The notes under the pieces are model-generated. The model did no database searches. It was not told the DNA's origin and saw only the letters and a list, made by a program, of their open reading frames with translations. DNA of 64,000 nt, from positions 136,232,786 to 136,296,785 of the forward strand of contig OX104127.1 in the NCBI GenBank assembly GCA_944470555.2, written 5' to 3'. Origin of the DNA: Heterobilharzia americana. Taxonomy: Eukaryota; Platyhelminthes; Trematoda; Strigeidida; Schistosomatidae. Shown piece after piece: positions 1-11,640 of the stretch (its first letter is position 1; every line of letters starts with the position of its first letter). A program made the position numbers and the translations under genes.

Positions 1-239
1 TCGAAAGATATATTCAAACTAACCATTTCCACATGTATGAATGGTATGTCTCCAAAAGATGCATACATGCGACCCCTGAGAAGTAGGTTTCCATCTTGGA
101 GTAGTTATAAGTTAAGTGATTCCTTCCTGCAGGATCTGAAGTCAGATAGTCAACATCAACGTGGGACTTGGCACTGTTGCGTAACAGTCCAAGTTGACAT
201 AACTCACATCAATGCACCAACATACAAGGCAACAAGATG

Positions 240-640
240 AATGACAAAGATATCAAAAGTTATGAAAAGCCATCAGGAGAGGAATTAAAGAAAAGAAAAC
301 GATGTAACATGACGAATGGGATAAAAAGGTGTGGAGATATCTGCACCACTGAGGTCAACCCTGAGATATTGTACTTAGTTTCCAACCATCAATCTCAGTT
401 GTCATGTGAACTCCAACTTGGAAGTCTACACATTTCCCTACATGACTCAGACCAGCAATTAGAGGCTTCATGAACTGATGCTACGGTTTAGTTTGATTGC
501 CTTTGACCTTCCTCCAGACTAGACCGACTTCAGGAAACACATGGCATAGGAGATAAACGATGACTGGGTACACGTAACACAAGGCTTGGCCACCTCAGTT
601 AATGAGTATTTGCGTCATAAACTGACTCAACTATTTTGCC
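240..640 (-). mobile_element. RTE-type LINE relic, C-terminal end and 3' tail
   Basis: Read on the plus strand, this stretch follows the same order of short blocks (a 'ctgcaccactgag' block, a 'tccaaccatcaatctc' block, a 'catgactcagaccagcaa' block, then a 'gtaacacaaggcttggccacctc' block) as the better preserved minus-strand RTE copy at 35210-35500. The match is patchy and no reading frame survives. It is inferred to be an old minus-strand remnant of the last codons and 3' tail. The small ORFs that can be read here are not genes. Confidence 0.4.
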
Positions 641-916
641 CGAGACTTTACACTTGAGTACCACTTTGCTGATGTGGCGGTTATAGTGTATACAGTCTGT
701 TACGAAGGCGAACAACAAGTCTTTTCATGTTCCATACCTCTAATAGCCATCTTTCAGGATTATGCAGTAGGAAAGAACAAACTTTTGCGTAGTGCTCTGA
801 AGCCCTTAATAGGCAACCGAATATCCTACCGGTGCATAGTAAACTGAACTCGTAGATTATTTGTTCTTTCCGTTTAATTTGTATCCGTCAATGTTTCTGA
901 AGATCTGTGCGCACTT
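641..916. other. No recognisable feature
   Basis: No reading frame, repeat or RNA gene is recognised. The stretch lies just downstream of the minus-strand tetraspanin gene and may hold its 3' UTR. Confidence 0.3.
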
Positions 917-1982
917 TCAACTGACATACAAAATAAACTGAGGAAAACTTGAATGTTATTCTAACAAAACAGAGAAGGCAGTGGATTGTGCTTTCTTTTT
1001 TACCAAACAGATAACAATATTCACATTTTAAAGACGTAAGTATTCACAATCATTAGCTGTTCCAACAAGTTTCACCAATAAAAACGGTATCCAAAACTAG
1101 ACCTAAGTCTGCCCTTGTAACGGTCGAAATCATACATTTTTATCAATTATTAGTGAATTAAAACTATCAGTGACAGTTAGCTTAGATAAAACTCAAAAAA
1201 AGTTAAAAAGCAAACTAACCTGCAGTAGGAAAAAGGTACATGCGGATCCAATAACATAACCCAAATATCTGTGAACTTCACTTCTTAAAGAATCAAGACA
1301 GCCAATTTGGTAAGGGTCGCATTTCTGATCCGGATACAAATATGTTGAGTTATAATCAGCACAACAGCTTTTTGGAAAGGTAAGGTTAGTTCTATAGAAA
1401 CTAGTAGATTCCCAATCAGAACATTTGTTCACTCCACAACAGTGAAACTAAAACCTAAGTGAATCTCAACAATTTCATCTTACCTTTGACTGAAGGATAT
1501 CTACAGCATTTTGAATCTCATCAACTTTATCATACATATTCAACTCTTCGTGAAGCATGTGGGCTATTTGTTCGCTAACCTTAAAACAATATTAAAACTG
1601 AAGAACATTATTACTTTAGGCCAATAATACATAGAGACTATAAGAAGAGCTAGTTCGCAAAGTAAAATTATGAGCATCATTGTGTAAAAAAGTACAAGTA
1701 AGCAGCGATTGTGTTTTATACAAGCAAATAAACCAATAGCACCAGTGAACAGAAGTAAAATACCCGTACCAAGTATGATATAACCAGGAAACGAGATATT
1801 CGTTTCAGTCAGTGCATGTTTATGCTGCAAACAGAATACAAGTATACTTCCACCGACAGAAATAAATATTATAGAAGCGACCTAGAAAGTAAATGGATAG
1901 AATATATTCACAGGAAACTTACCGCAATTAGTAAATATGACAAAGCTGCAAAGCACTTAGATACAGTTTCAATGATTGCCAT
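917..1982 (-). CDS. Tetraspanin (four-pass membrane protein), five exons
   Basis: Members of this family sit in the plasma membrane or tegument with four transmembrane helices and a large cysteine-rich outer loop, and organise other membrane proteins. The reading is ATG at 1980-1982, exon 1 1923-1982, exon 2 1615-1881, exon 3 1484-1579 and exon 4 1220-1447. All junctions are phase 0 with GT/AG borders, and the introns are only 41, 35 and 36 bp. The 217 residues show TM1 (about 10-38), a short loop with an NIS site, TM2 (about 55-75), the polar turn KHNRC, TM3 (about 82-102), then the family signature CCG (144-146), PKSCC (166-170) and GC (190-191), and the start of TM4 (about 202 on). The end is uncertain: a terminal exon at 917-937 after a TTTTCCTCAG acceptor would add six residues, while reading through the exon 4 donor adds eight and stops at 1193. 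Identity is firm; the orthologue is not named. Confidence 0.88.
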
Positions 1983-2013
1983 CAATTTAAACAAAATGAC
2001 TTCCAAACCTTGA

Positions 2014-2740
2014 CTGTTATGGATTATTACCAAGTATTAGGCGGACTAAAATGAAAAACAGATGGAACTATTGAGAAAATTAGCGTGAAATTATATTTCA
2101 AGAGTTCAATGATTTTAAATATGAACCGAGGAATACTCTTTCAATACAAGGAAAGTTAGGAATAATGATAGAAAATTCATCATACATTTGCGTTAGTGAT
2201 ATAAATAGTGTGTTTATTACCGGGACAGTCATTAAAGAAATTTACCAAGCAATCACTCGCACTACATTTGAAATCTCAAGTAGTGAAGTTAAAATTCATT
2301 AAACTCTGAACTAAAAAATGAAAATTCTACGGGAATTAAGTAAATGCATATCATCAGTGACTTTTTATGTAAGTAAATCAGTATGTACTACGATACCATC
2401 CTCGGTTTTAGTGCTGGATTCATTTAAACCAATTAAAATGATTTTGAAAAATGTTATCAAATATCTGCAATCATCCATATCTAACACTCTCCAAAATTCC
2501 TAAGAACAGTGACTGAGCATGAGTAATACAGTAAAGTTTACAACTCCATAGTCCCCACTCCTTTTTTTTACTACCTCGCTTACGTCCTTCAAACTGAAAG
2601 GACAACCGTATGAGGCTATTGAAAATCTGATGAAAACACCAATCTGTTCTGCGTAATAAGGACAGTGAACCGATTGGACTGTCAATTAGCATAGTCTCTC
2701 CCTCTCTCTTTCAGAGCTGAGTGAGAAAACAAATAAGACA
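2014..2740. other. Upstream region of the tetraspanin gene
   Basis: AT-rich sequence upstream of the tetraspanin start codon. It presumably contains the promoter and 5' UTR, but no promoter motif can be pinned down. The short ORFs at 2318-2503 and 2471-2692 lack any recognised similarity and overlap one another on opposite strands. Confidence 0.3.
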
Positions 2741-2744
2741 TATC

Positions 2745-2860
2745 GATCTCAAGATCATTGTTGAGACTCCAACCGCTTGGTTCATCCAAGTCTGCTTGAA
2801 GCTCATTCTTATGTATTAAATCCAGATGACGCTCCAAACTTTTCTATTGTCAGCAAATAA
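2745..2860 (-). mobile_element. Short RTE 3'-tail relic
   Basis: The block 'gagactccaaccgcttggttc' and its downstream order resemble the 'gagtctccaaccactggttcc' block in the RTE copy at 35245-35270. It is a very short, eroded piece with no reading frame. Confidence 0.3.
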
Positions 2861-3099
2861 ACCCACTTAACAACTATCCACGGCCAACGCGGTGAGCCTA
2901 GGGTCGATTGAGAGCCGAATTTTCAGGCTAAGGCAAAGACTGAACTATTACACGGATATTAGGTTAGCGTTGGGTCATGTAAGAGGCATAGGGCTGATTT
3001 AGAGCCACTTTGTAAACCTAGTTTAAGCTTTGGGCATGATTTAAGAATACACATAGATTCTTCAAATTTCCTGTTTTATTGTCAAAAAATACCAATTTT

Positions 3100-3419
3100 T
3101 ATGAACCATAAGATACATACAGTTGACCGATTTTATACACATATCGTATGTTATTTACCCACGACTGAAAGCTGCGAACCTGACATCAAGGTTCTGGTTG
3201 CAAATCAAAATGACTCAAGGATATATGCTGGTGAAAACACTTGTTCCCCTGGGGTCTTACTATGCCAGAAAAATGTTGTATAGTGCCAAGACAAAGATCA
3301 ATTACTGTTGTAGTGCAAAACCTGCTATGCTATGATAGGGGTCCGATGGCCAGGTCAATTGCCAACTAGGTCGAAGGTGCAGCAGTAAGTAAGTCAATAA
3401 CCTAAAGTTCGACAATTTT
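3100..3419 (+). mobile_element. RTE-type LINE 5' UTR relic
   Basis: This stretch aligns block by block with the RTE 5' UTRs at 12440-12700 (plus) and 38550-38910 (minus): 'atgctggtgaaaacacttgttcccc', a 'taccagaaa'-like block, 'tgctatgctatgataggggtc' and 'gcagcagtaag'. It is the 5' start of the RTE copy whose endonuclease lies at 4505-5130. The two parts are separated by the inverted-repeat element at 3420-4444. Confidence 0.5.
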
Positions 3420-4444
3420 CAGCATTTGTCGTCACCTTCACACTTTTAATGGACCCGTTAAGCTAGGGGCTCACAGTCAACCATCCACAGCTTTTAACAC
3501 GTTCTACTTTGCGTTGCCCGTACACGATCCCCTAACTAGTTAGTTCATGCATGTCGTTATACTGGCAGGATTCATCAAATATCCATTTCTCCTTTTCTTG
3601 GTCTTACGCTCATGAGTATTATACAGGTATGAAGAATTACTGGTTGGTTGCTATGTTTGTTAAGATAGTGTAACGACGTTCCCTGGAGCGGTTTGATAGC
3701 AGTAATGTATATCTTGCGGATGACCAGGAACTCATGTTGGTACCTTATTCCTTAAGGAAAGGGGAGTATGAAAACAACACACTTTTCTCTATTCTGCAGT
3801 ATTGCAGTACTAGTGGCTTCATTTTCTAGCCAGATTTTAGGCAATCAAGGTTAAATCTCAAATATATAAAAAAGCAATAAGTGACCTGCCTCAGGTAGAT
3901 GTTGACTGAGATGCCTACCTTAAGAAGTTTTTATTTCTACACCTTAGGTGGCCACGGAGTGTCAATCACTTTCATATCCCTGTCAGGATTCAAGTTCACT
4001 CGGATCATTACCATCCATTCATATCTTTGCCGTTTATTATTTTCCCTCATCTCGATATATATTCCTTACATTATCTCTAATCACTTCTAACTCAGCAGCT
4101 CTCGATACCGACTCCAATATACGAAACAGCAGCAGTAATCATCTAAAACCACTCTCCAAACTATATATTGTAGCTCTTTAGTAATTGTCCTCAAGCGCTG
4201 TTGAAAAGGACAGTGATCAACCAGTAATTCTTCATACCTGTATAAAACTCATGAGTTTAAGACCAAGAAAAGGAGAAATGGATATTTGATGAATCCTGCC
4301 AGTATAACAACATGCATGAACTAACTAGTTAGGGGATCGTGTACGGGCAACGCAAAGTAGAACGTGTTAAAAGCTGTGGATGGTTGACTGTGAGCCCCTA
4401 GCTTAACGGGTCCGTTAAAAGTGTGAAGGTGACGACCAATCCTG
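3420..4444. mobile_element. 1,025-bp foldback element with 227-bp terminal inverted repeats
   Basis: The left arm (3420-3646) and the right arm (4218-4444) are near-perfect reverse complements. Examples are 'gtcaccttcacacttttaa' at 3431 against its complement near 4420, and 'gaagaattactggttg' at 3631 against 'caaccagtaattcttc' at 4218. Both outer ends read CAG...CTG and only a handful of mismatches were seen. The roughly 570-bp middle has no convincing reading frame, so the element looks non-autonomous, like a MITE or foldback transposon. No clear target-site duplication was found (left flank acaatttt, right flank atcattgt). It interrupts an RTE 5' UTR, so it arrived after that copy. The family is unknown. 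Confidence 0.7.
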
Positions 4445-6060
4445 ATCATTGTTGAGACTTGAATAGTTCACATTGTAAGAACATTTGACGCTATTGAGAC
4501 TAAAATGTTCGCACCCTCGTTGAAATTGGATAAGTTTCCCTGGCCAAAACTCTGGATTATTGGATCATGGATGTGTGCTGTTTGTGAAACACCAGTGTGG
4601 AACCCTATTGCGCTTATTCGCTTAACCTCACCCAGTGAATATGGTGAACCTGCAAAATTTACTCTCTCAGTTCCTGGAGATCCTATGATCAGTTCTCACG
4701 ATTTTACAAGTGTAGGCATAGAACTGAGCAGTGAGGTAGAAAGTGAACTGCTTGACTGGATCCCAGTTGACAGTCGCCTGTGCACTGTCAGAATGAACGG
4801 CATGGTGAGGACTAAAAAGAATACTAAAACTCGTCGTTGTCCCTTTGTAATCTCTCCTCACCCACCCATTGACTGCAGCCCAGAGAGAGTGACGGATGAG
4901 TTCTGCCGAAAACCGTCTAGCCTCTTATTGAAAGCTGAACGCTCAAACGTGGTCGTTATTGCACGCGATTTCAACGCGCAAGTAGGTAGACTAAGTCAGG
5001 AAAAGAAGCAGTTGGATGACACTTTCGGAATCCTAGCTGAACGAACAGATAACGGAGATCGCCTACTACGAATGTGTTCAGACAAACATCCTTTTCTGGT
5101 TAGCACGAACTTCAGACATAAACAGAGATATTGTCTGATGTGATGTCCACCAAGCTTAACTGAGCGGTTGATACAGACAAACCCCATTAGAACTAGTTAT
5201 CGCTAGAGAGGGTCGTTGGTAGGTTGCTGCTACTTCTGGAACACGTGCTTGGACAGCGACCACGCATTGGTCCGAGCGCATGCATGTGTGTCTAAATAGA
5301 CTTAGAAAACCATAGTGAGTGCAATTTGCTAATGAGAGCACTAAGGCCACTTTACAGTGAGAAACTGGCCAAAGTTATTGGCACTGAACATTACTCATCC
5401 AGAAGAAGTATGGCGTAAAAACAGTGGTGAAAACCGTAGTCAACTCTAGGAGTGGTTAAAAGAAGTCAGCGGATATTAACAGCTTCTTCTTAATTAACGA
5501 ATGCACGCAAACACACCATGCAGGCTTCGAGTACAGTGCAGAGCGAATGCAACTTAAACGTAGACCACGAACAGTAGTGGCCAGTGAAGGCTAATGGGAT
5601 AGAAAAAGAAGCGGTGACAGGTAACAGTATACAGTTATCTAGACCGCTATCCATTCAGATTGTGAATGGAACATAGAAATAGGGCTTTCGACACTTGCAG
5701 AAGTTTAGAAGGCTTTAAATAATCTGAAATGAAGAAGGGGAGCAGAACCAGATGGACTAGTACTGAACGGTGGTTGCGGGCCACTGGTCAGGTTAACTCA
5801 AATGTAGGCTAATGAGTGGGAGTCAGATATGATCCCCACTGACTGGTGTCAATCACTTATTGTCCCCGTCTTCAAGAAAGGTGAGAAATCTTCTTGTGAT
5901 AATTACTTGGGAATTAGACTGACGAACATAAGGTTTAGTATTCTAGGTTTTATAATCATTATACGTCTAAGTAGAACTCGGGAGCAACAAGTCCGAGAAA
6001 GTCAGTCAGGTTTCAGACTTAGTCATGTGTGCACTTTCAATGAACTTCTCTGAATCCTTA
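4445..6060 (+). mobile_element. RTE-type LINE relic: endonuclease then start of reverse transcriptase
   Basis: The frame at 4505-5143 encodes most of an apurinic-type endonuclease domain. It starts at the family's MCAVCET segment (about 4570) and contains PVDSRLCTVRMNG and RDFNAQVG followed by RTDNGDRLL; related copies have GDFNAQVG, so a glycine is replaced here. The middle (5144-5690) is out of frame. At 5829-6053 the start of the reverse transcriptase is recognisable as PVFKKGEKSSCDN. The copy fades out near 6060 before the catalytic box. Positions 4530-5085 are almost identical to 13180-13735. This is a dead copy and not a host gene. Confidence 0.75.
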
Positions 6061-6829
6061 ACTGATTATGAAATCCTATCGAGACTTGATATCACAAAGA
6101 AATACTTAAAAGTGAGCATTAAGTAACAAGTTTGTAAATAACACGTGACTGAAATGATTGGCTTTAAATTTTCACATACATTGATGTACTACTTATAAGC
6201 AGTCGGTAATCGTTGATTTCAGTCAGTAACAAATTATGAATTTACGGGTTTAACGGTATGGAATCATTTTGGCAAGTTCATGTATGGATTAATACTCACC
6301 TTGTTACATTATCAAATCAAGCCTTTAACCACACACACACACACACGCACACACACACACACAGAGTCATAAATGCACAGGCAGGAGATTGTGATACGTG
6401 GAAGCGATTGTTGTTATAAATGATGTCTCGAAATTCCAGTGTGGATGGAGGGCCTCTGTGAGGCTATGCTACGGTTGATAGATTAATTGCGGTCGAATAA
6501 ACTTGACAAAAGAGATATGGGTAGCAGCTGCATCATGCAACTTGGTACTCTCTGAACAAGTAAGCCTAATAATTACTAACCCGAATTTTCGCCATGAAAT
6601 TATAGTCGTTTCATTGCAGATACATAATTTCATAGATCATAGACCGCAAGGCCTGGCACGAAGAAGCGACTTCATAGCCAAAGCTTCCTATTAAACAAGA
6701 ATGTGAAAATATACAGCAAGTCCTTTTTAACAACTCTCCACTATATGAGATGCATGGGCTCCAAAGGAGAACGTGCAATTATATCCATTAGTAAGTTCCC
6801 GAATGAACTCGGAACTCCACATAAGCATT
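6061..6829. other. No recognisable gene; contains a CA microsatellite
   Basis: Apart from the dinucleotide tract at 6330-6363 nothing is recognised. The 63-codon ORF at 6503-6694 has no known similarity. Confidence 0.3.
6330..6363. repeat. (CA)n microsatellite
   Basis: About 17 alternating CA/AC units, interrupted by one G at 6347. Confidence 0.95.
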
Positions 6830-8850
6830 CAACAAGGGGGCTACAGATGAAGTAAAATCAGGACAGATACAAAATCAACGCAAAAGCTCGCACGCTATTG
6901 CATTAATTCAATCTGCGATGCTTCAAAGTATCATACAAAAAGTAAGTGGATAGAAAAAGAGGCTGATATCAAAGTAGACAAAGTTGTATGAGAATAAGCT
7001 CCAGAAAACGACAAATGATGAATAAATTTGAGCCATTGAGACCAATTCTTAGCCTGGTCGCCAAGAGTATGCAATCACTGACCCGCATCGTCTCGGAGAC
7101 ACCGGCCAGGTAGTCTACACATGCATACAAAGCTCAGAATAGAGTTAGAGATTTCATGGATTGCTGCTACCTCTCTGTCTGGCTACCGTGAGCCTTCTTC
7201 TAACTTAATCAATGTTCTCCCACCATTGCACGTCGGGGTAGATGGCGGCTCAGCATGAGCATCATATGTACAAGCCATCTCAGTTGTTAAAGGCTCACAG
7301 CTTCATCAATAACCCTCCCTTCCTTTCCTAGTACTTTTCGCCCGACCTCGGCATTGGTGACATAATGATCCCATCGTATACAAGCAATGCTAGGAAAACA
7401 AGTGACGTCGAAAACCTGTAGTCTATTCATGTCCTCTAATTTTAACGACCATGTCCCACAGTCGTATAACAAGATACAATGGACTGCAGCGCAGTGTAAT
7501 CGTCCTATGATACATAGTCGGATATCTCTCCACCACCACAGATCACGCAAGTTGACAAGTACTGAATGCGCCTTCTGTAACAAGCTGAGATTTCTTCAGC
7601 AACCAGCTTGTTCGAGTTGATGAAACTCCTCAGAACAATAAAGTGGCCGATACATTCCACTACTTCACTCTCGATTCTTAAACTTGGAGTCGTTGCATAC
7701 CAGTCGTCAAGCCTCACCTCACATCTGACAGATACGAGACGCATGCCAAACATACTCAGATTTCTGCTCAATGCGTCCAAAACACCCTACATTCTGTTAG
7801 CATCTTCACTTAGCAGGACAATATCGTCTGCATTCTCCAAGACCACCAGACAACCTCCAGTCACTAGGTCAAGTCAAGTCAAATGTAATCAAGGCTATAT
7901 CAGTAAGTACATCAATGATGAAGTTAAATAGGAATGGTGATACTGGGCATCTCTACCGGACATCATTAGTTGTCGGCAATTCTGATGACAACTCTCCATA
8001 ACACCTCACACTGCCACGTAGGCTCGAGTGGAGATCTTTAATGAGCATTATATACTTGCTAGCTACTCCTTTCACAGTCAGACACTCCCATAACACCACA
8101 CGGTCGACAGAGTCAAATACCGCCTTCAGATCAAGAAATATGGGGTGTCAGCCATCGGCAGGTTTGCCTGTGTTCCAGAACCTGTCGGATGGTAAAATAT
8201 GATCGATGCACTCTAGTCCAGGTCTGAAACCTTACTGGTTTTCTCGAGCTCCACTTAGGTGTTGGGTAACTATGGTCTCTGGGATCTTGAGCACAATATT
8301 CGTCAGACGAATTCCCCTGTGGTTGTCATAGGAAGACTTCTGTCCCTTTTTATAAACTGGAGTGAACAGTGAAGTACATCAGACTGACAGTAATACCTCT
8401 GATTTTCACATTTACCTCCATCACTCTAATCACCAATTTTCTACCTTCATCCTTGAAAACCTCGGATGGCAAGCTATCAGGTCTTGGTGTTTTGCATTGT
8501 TCCAGCCTACTCAACTTCAAAGAGAAATAGAGAGCTGATATCTACGTCTCATTTAAGTTCCGGGTGGATGTTAGTCAACTGAAGCGTTGCTGGGAGCCAG
8601 TTGGTCTGTGCTTCAAAGTATTCTGCCCAACGTTCTAGCCGCCTGTCCTAGGTTATCAGGGTACCATACATTCGGTGATAGCTTTACTAGCCATCGTATT
8701 CTTCTTGCCAGTATCCTTAATGAGCCAAAATAACTGCCAGGTTTTACCCAACGCTAAAGCCTTTTCCATCTTTCTCACTTCGTCACCTACAAATGCTCAC
8801 CATCGATGCAAAGACCCTTGGTCAATTTGTTTGGGTTGCTATCGAAAGAT
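6830..8850 (-). mobile_element. RTE-type LINE relic: linker, reverse transcriptase, C-terminus and tail
   Basis: Read on the minus strand, it follows RTE order. The linker lies between endonuclease and RT (8850-8600), then the RT start with a VYKKGQK-like block (near 8340), the palm segment with NADDIVLL in place of the usual YADD box (near 7820), the DALSRNLSMFGMR segment (7780-7740), the C-terminal part WWWRDIRL (near 7530) and LLYDCGTW (near 7460), and a decayed C-terminus and tail (7290-6830). There is a stop within the ANRM segment after the catalytic box, and a 2-bp deletion near 7577 relative to its twin. Positions 7439-8301 are about 99% identical to the inverted copy at 44298-45162. 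Non-functional. Confidence 0.75.
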
Positions 8851-9059
8851 AATACTGGTATTGAAAGAATTAACTGCCTAAGTCTGAAATAAAACGCTTT
8901 AATGTATAAACAAAAGATTGTGTCATGCAAAAACCCTTTAAGCATATAGAGACTCTTTAGGGATCTTATTGGCAAGAGAAAACTGCAAAATGAAGCCTAT
9001 GAAAATGTCCGTGCACTAAATCAGTCATTTATATGTAAGCCTGTTTATGTTACCTAACG

Positions 9060-10480
9060 TAGTTTTTCACACATAACAGAAAGCAGATTTTCTAAATTCA
9101 ATGAAACAGATGTGTTTAAATACCTAAAATCACTAAAACCTTTGCAAAGCCTCGGATCAGATAGTATGCCAAGTACTACATTTAGCAAATGTGCTGATAT
9201 TCTATATCATCCACTCACAAACATTTTTAATGAGTCCCCTGCCAGAAATGACGTACCAACCACCTGGAAAGAAATTAAAATAGTTCTGGTACCTAAATCC
9301 ATATCTTCTGGAGAAAATTCCGATCGATCGCAATAACCCCACCATTCCTAAAAACAATGGAAAACTGATGGTTCATGTGCTTGAACCTCTTTTGGAGGCT
9401 TTCAGAGATCCAAATCAAGTTGCCTACAAACCTAGAAGGAGTACCTTAGATGCTGCAGTTGTTTCACATCATAATATCATCGACAGTCTAGAAAAAGGTG
9501 CTAAGTATGTTAAATCTGCATCCATAGATTGCAATTCTGCCTTTGACTCTGTCCATACACCCGTTTTATTAAACAAGCTTGCCAGAACTGATATTGAGTC
9601 TTGAATCGCAAACTGACTTGATTTTTATTTTTCTGAAAGCAATACACTCTACACAGTGGAAAGCGCTCCACTTGACTACTTATTGAAGCCGGTGTGCCTC
9701 AAGGTGCTGTTTTTGCTCCTTTTCTTTTCTCTTTCTGCATGACTTACCAACCTCAACTAAAGCTAACTTTGTTAAGTACGCAAGTAACCTAACAGTACCC
9801 ATACCGATCTTCTCTTCAGCTTCTTAACTGGAATCGGTCATTTGTCTTCCTTAAGTGGCCTTACACTCAATCCCTTTAAATGTCAGATGGTTAATTTTAG
9901 TTTAAGATGCGAACAAGACTTATGTGTACTGCTTCAGTTTCAAGACTTGTCTTATAGATGACTCTAATGTAGAGAATATCAAGTGTGATCCAACTTGGCT
10001 TATACTTTTCTTCTGATCTTTCTTTGTCCCCTCACATCTTACTGATTTCCAGGAAAGTCCTTCGCTTGACCTTTTACATGAAGAAACATATTGTCTGAAA
10101 TAACTCAGCCTCTATTCCTACGTTTCATTAATTCCTGTGTTTTGCGTATACTTACTTATTGTTCCCCCTTATTCTTTCCTGGACTCCGGAAAAAAGACTA
10201 CGCTGTACTGCGTAGGATTTTGAGGGCTGTTAGCAGAGCGAGTGGTACACCAATAACCGTTCTGATGTGGTTGTGGATAGGCATTCGAACTCTTGCAGAC
10301 AACCGGCTAAAAATATTTTACCTGATGATAAGCATCTTTTGCATCTGTACCTCTCTCCATGTGTCCTCTGGGAAGACAAGAAGCAAATATATTAAACTCT
10401 ATGTACGGACAATCACATACAAGAATTCAACCATACCTTATTTATCTTGCTTATTATGTGAAATCATGTAAGAAGTAGTC
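9060..10480 (+). mobile_element. CR1/Jockey-type LINE relic, reverse transcriptase and C-terminus
   Basis: Three broken frames follow RT order. The first, 9112-9336, carries SLGSDSMPSTTF and VPTTWKEIKIVLVPK (fingers region). The second, 9368-9604, carries RDPNQVAYKPRRSTLDA and SIDCNSAFDSV (palm region; the usual first catalytic aspartate is seen as IDCNSAFDS). The third, 10091-10471, carries INSCVLRILTYCSPLFFPGL and SGKTRSKYIKLY (the C-terminus typical of this family). The stretch 9605-10090, where the second catalytic box should be, has no open frame. A second, more eroded member of the same family lies at 22622-23367. Inferred to be a dead retrotransposon. Confidence 0.65.
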
Positions 10481-10633
10481 TTATCAATCAAGTTCGTAAC
10501 AGCAAACAGTTAGTGACCACGAAGTCATTAAACATTTCAACAATTGTTATTTTTTACCACGTATTGCTAAACAGCACCACTGTTAATGTATTATATGAAA
10601 AATGTTGTACAACAGGTAAAGCAATGTAATATA

Positions 10634-11640
10634 TTATGCTGAGAATTCCGAACTGAAAACATAATTATGCTTCGAAATAAAGCAATTATAATGATTACTA
10701 TTTTGCTCTTCATCGCGGTCGGAGCCGGTTGGAATCAGTCTTCTGGCATCAGTCAATTCAGATGACGTTGCGGAAATCCAATGATGGTTGCTAAGCTTCG
10801 GGTGTAGGTTACCAATTGTCTCTACAATGGACTTAATATCACGTCGGGTTTCCTCAGGATGGGTATTGCTGTTGTGTTTGGGTAAATGCTCAGCTAAATT
10901 CCCTAAATACGTATTTGAGATTCTCGTCTTCCAATCGAGCATAGACAGGCTCTAATATAGCCTGTTTCCTACGACTTAATAAGGCACAGACACACGAACC
11001 CATACCACCGCGTGATCGGAGTCCAAACACGTACTCTAGAAAGAGCGGCAATGCTCCAGTGATCCTCTCCAACGATGGTTTGTAACTATGTCATCTATCT
11101 GTGTCCATTGTTGGTTTGGTGTTGGAGGACGCCATGAGAGACTACCTCTCCTTATGCTTAAAGTTAGTTTTGGTTAGAAACGAGGGATTATTAGAACAAA
11201 GTTACAACAGACGATCACCGATATCGATTCGTTGACATGAGGGTCCGTAAGTACCTCCCAGATGCCTTTCCAATTGGCTCAGCTTTCCTACTTGAGCGTT
11301 AAAGTCACCTGCACTTGAATGTTTTGCTTTCTGTAGCAAAGTTGAAAGTTCTTCACATAACTCATCCTGTTTGTCATCCAAACTGCATTCATTGTGAGTA
11401 GGTGGGGATTACGAATAGGCATCGGTTGGTCTCACAATTCTTTCTAGTCCTTACAGATCCACTCAATCGAACAGCAGATAGGCCGTTATTTAATGATATT
11501 CAGTCAAGGAGCACACTGCGGTACATCTCAGTGTTATGCCTACACCAACGAGTCCATGAGAGCTAGCCACTGGGTTTCCAGATACTCATAAGATGAATCT
11601 TGAAGATTCAATAAAATGACCAGGTGAAGTCAATTTAATA
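10634..11640 (-). mobile_element. RTE-type LINE relic: endonuclease and linker
   Basis: On the minus strand from about 11640 down there are traces of the endonuclease (11640-11270), then the end of that domain at 11072-10890 (VFGLRSRGGMGS, matching LDSDHALIRAH of the 37-kb copy), then the linker at 10942-10634 with NHHWISATSSELTDARRLIP. The same linker segment reads SQWISPASSELMNVRDRIP in the 37-kb copy. Frames are broken. It ends near 10634, before the reverse transcriptase. Confidence 0.6.

Noticed and set aside
2870..3010. Possible tandem repeats around 'gcctagggtcgattgagagcc' and 'gcatagggctgatttagagcc'
   Set aside because: Only two imperfect words match; no regular period was found.
4505..5143. 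Host nuclease or phosphatase gene of 212 codons
   Set aside because: It is the endonuclease domain of an RTE element, repeated at 13221 and, in diverged form, at 38084-37518.
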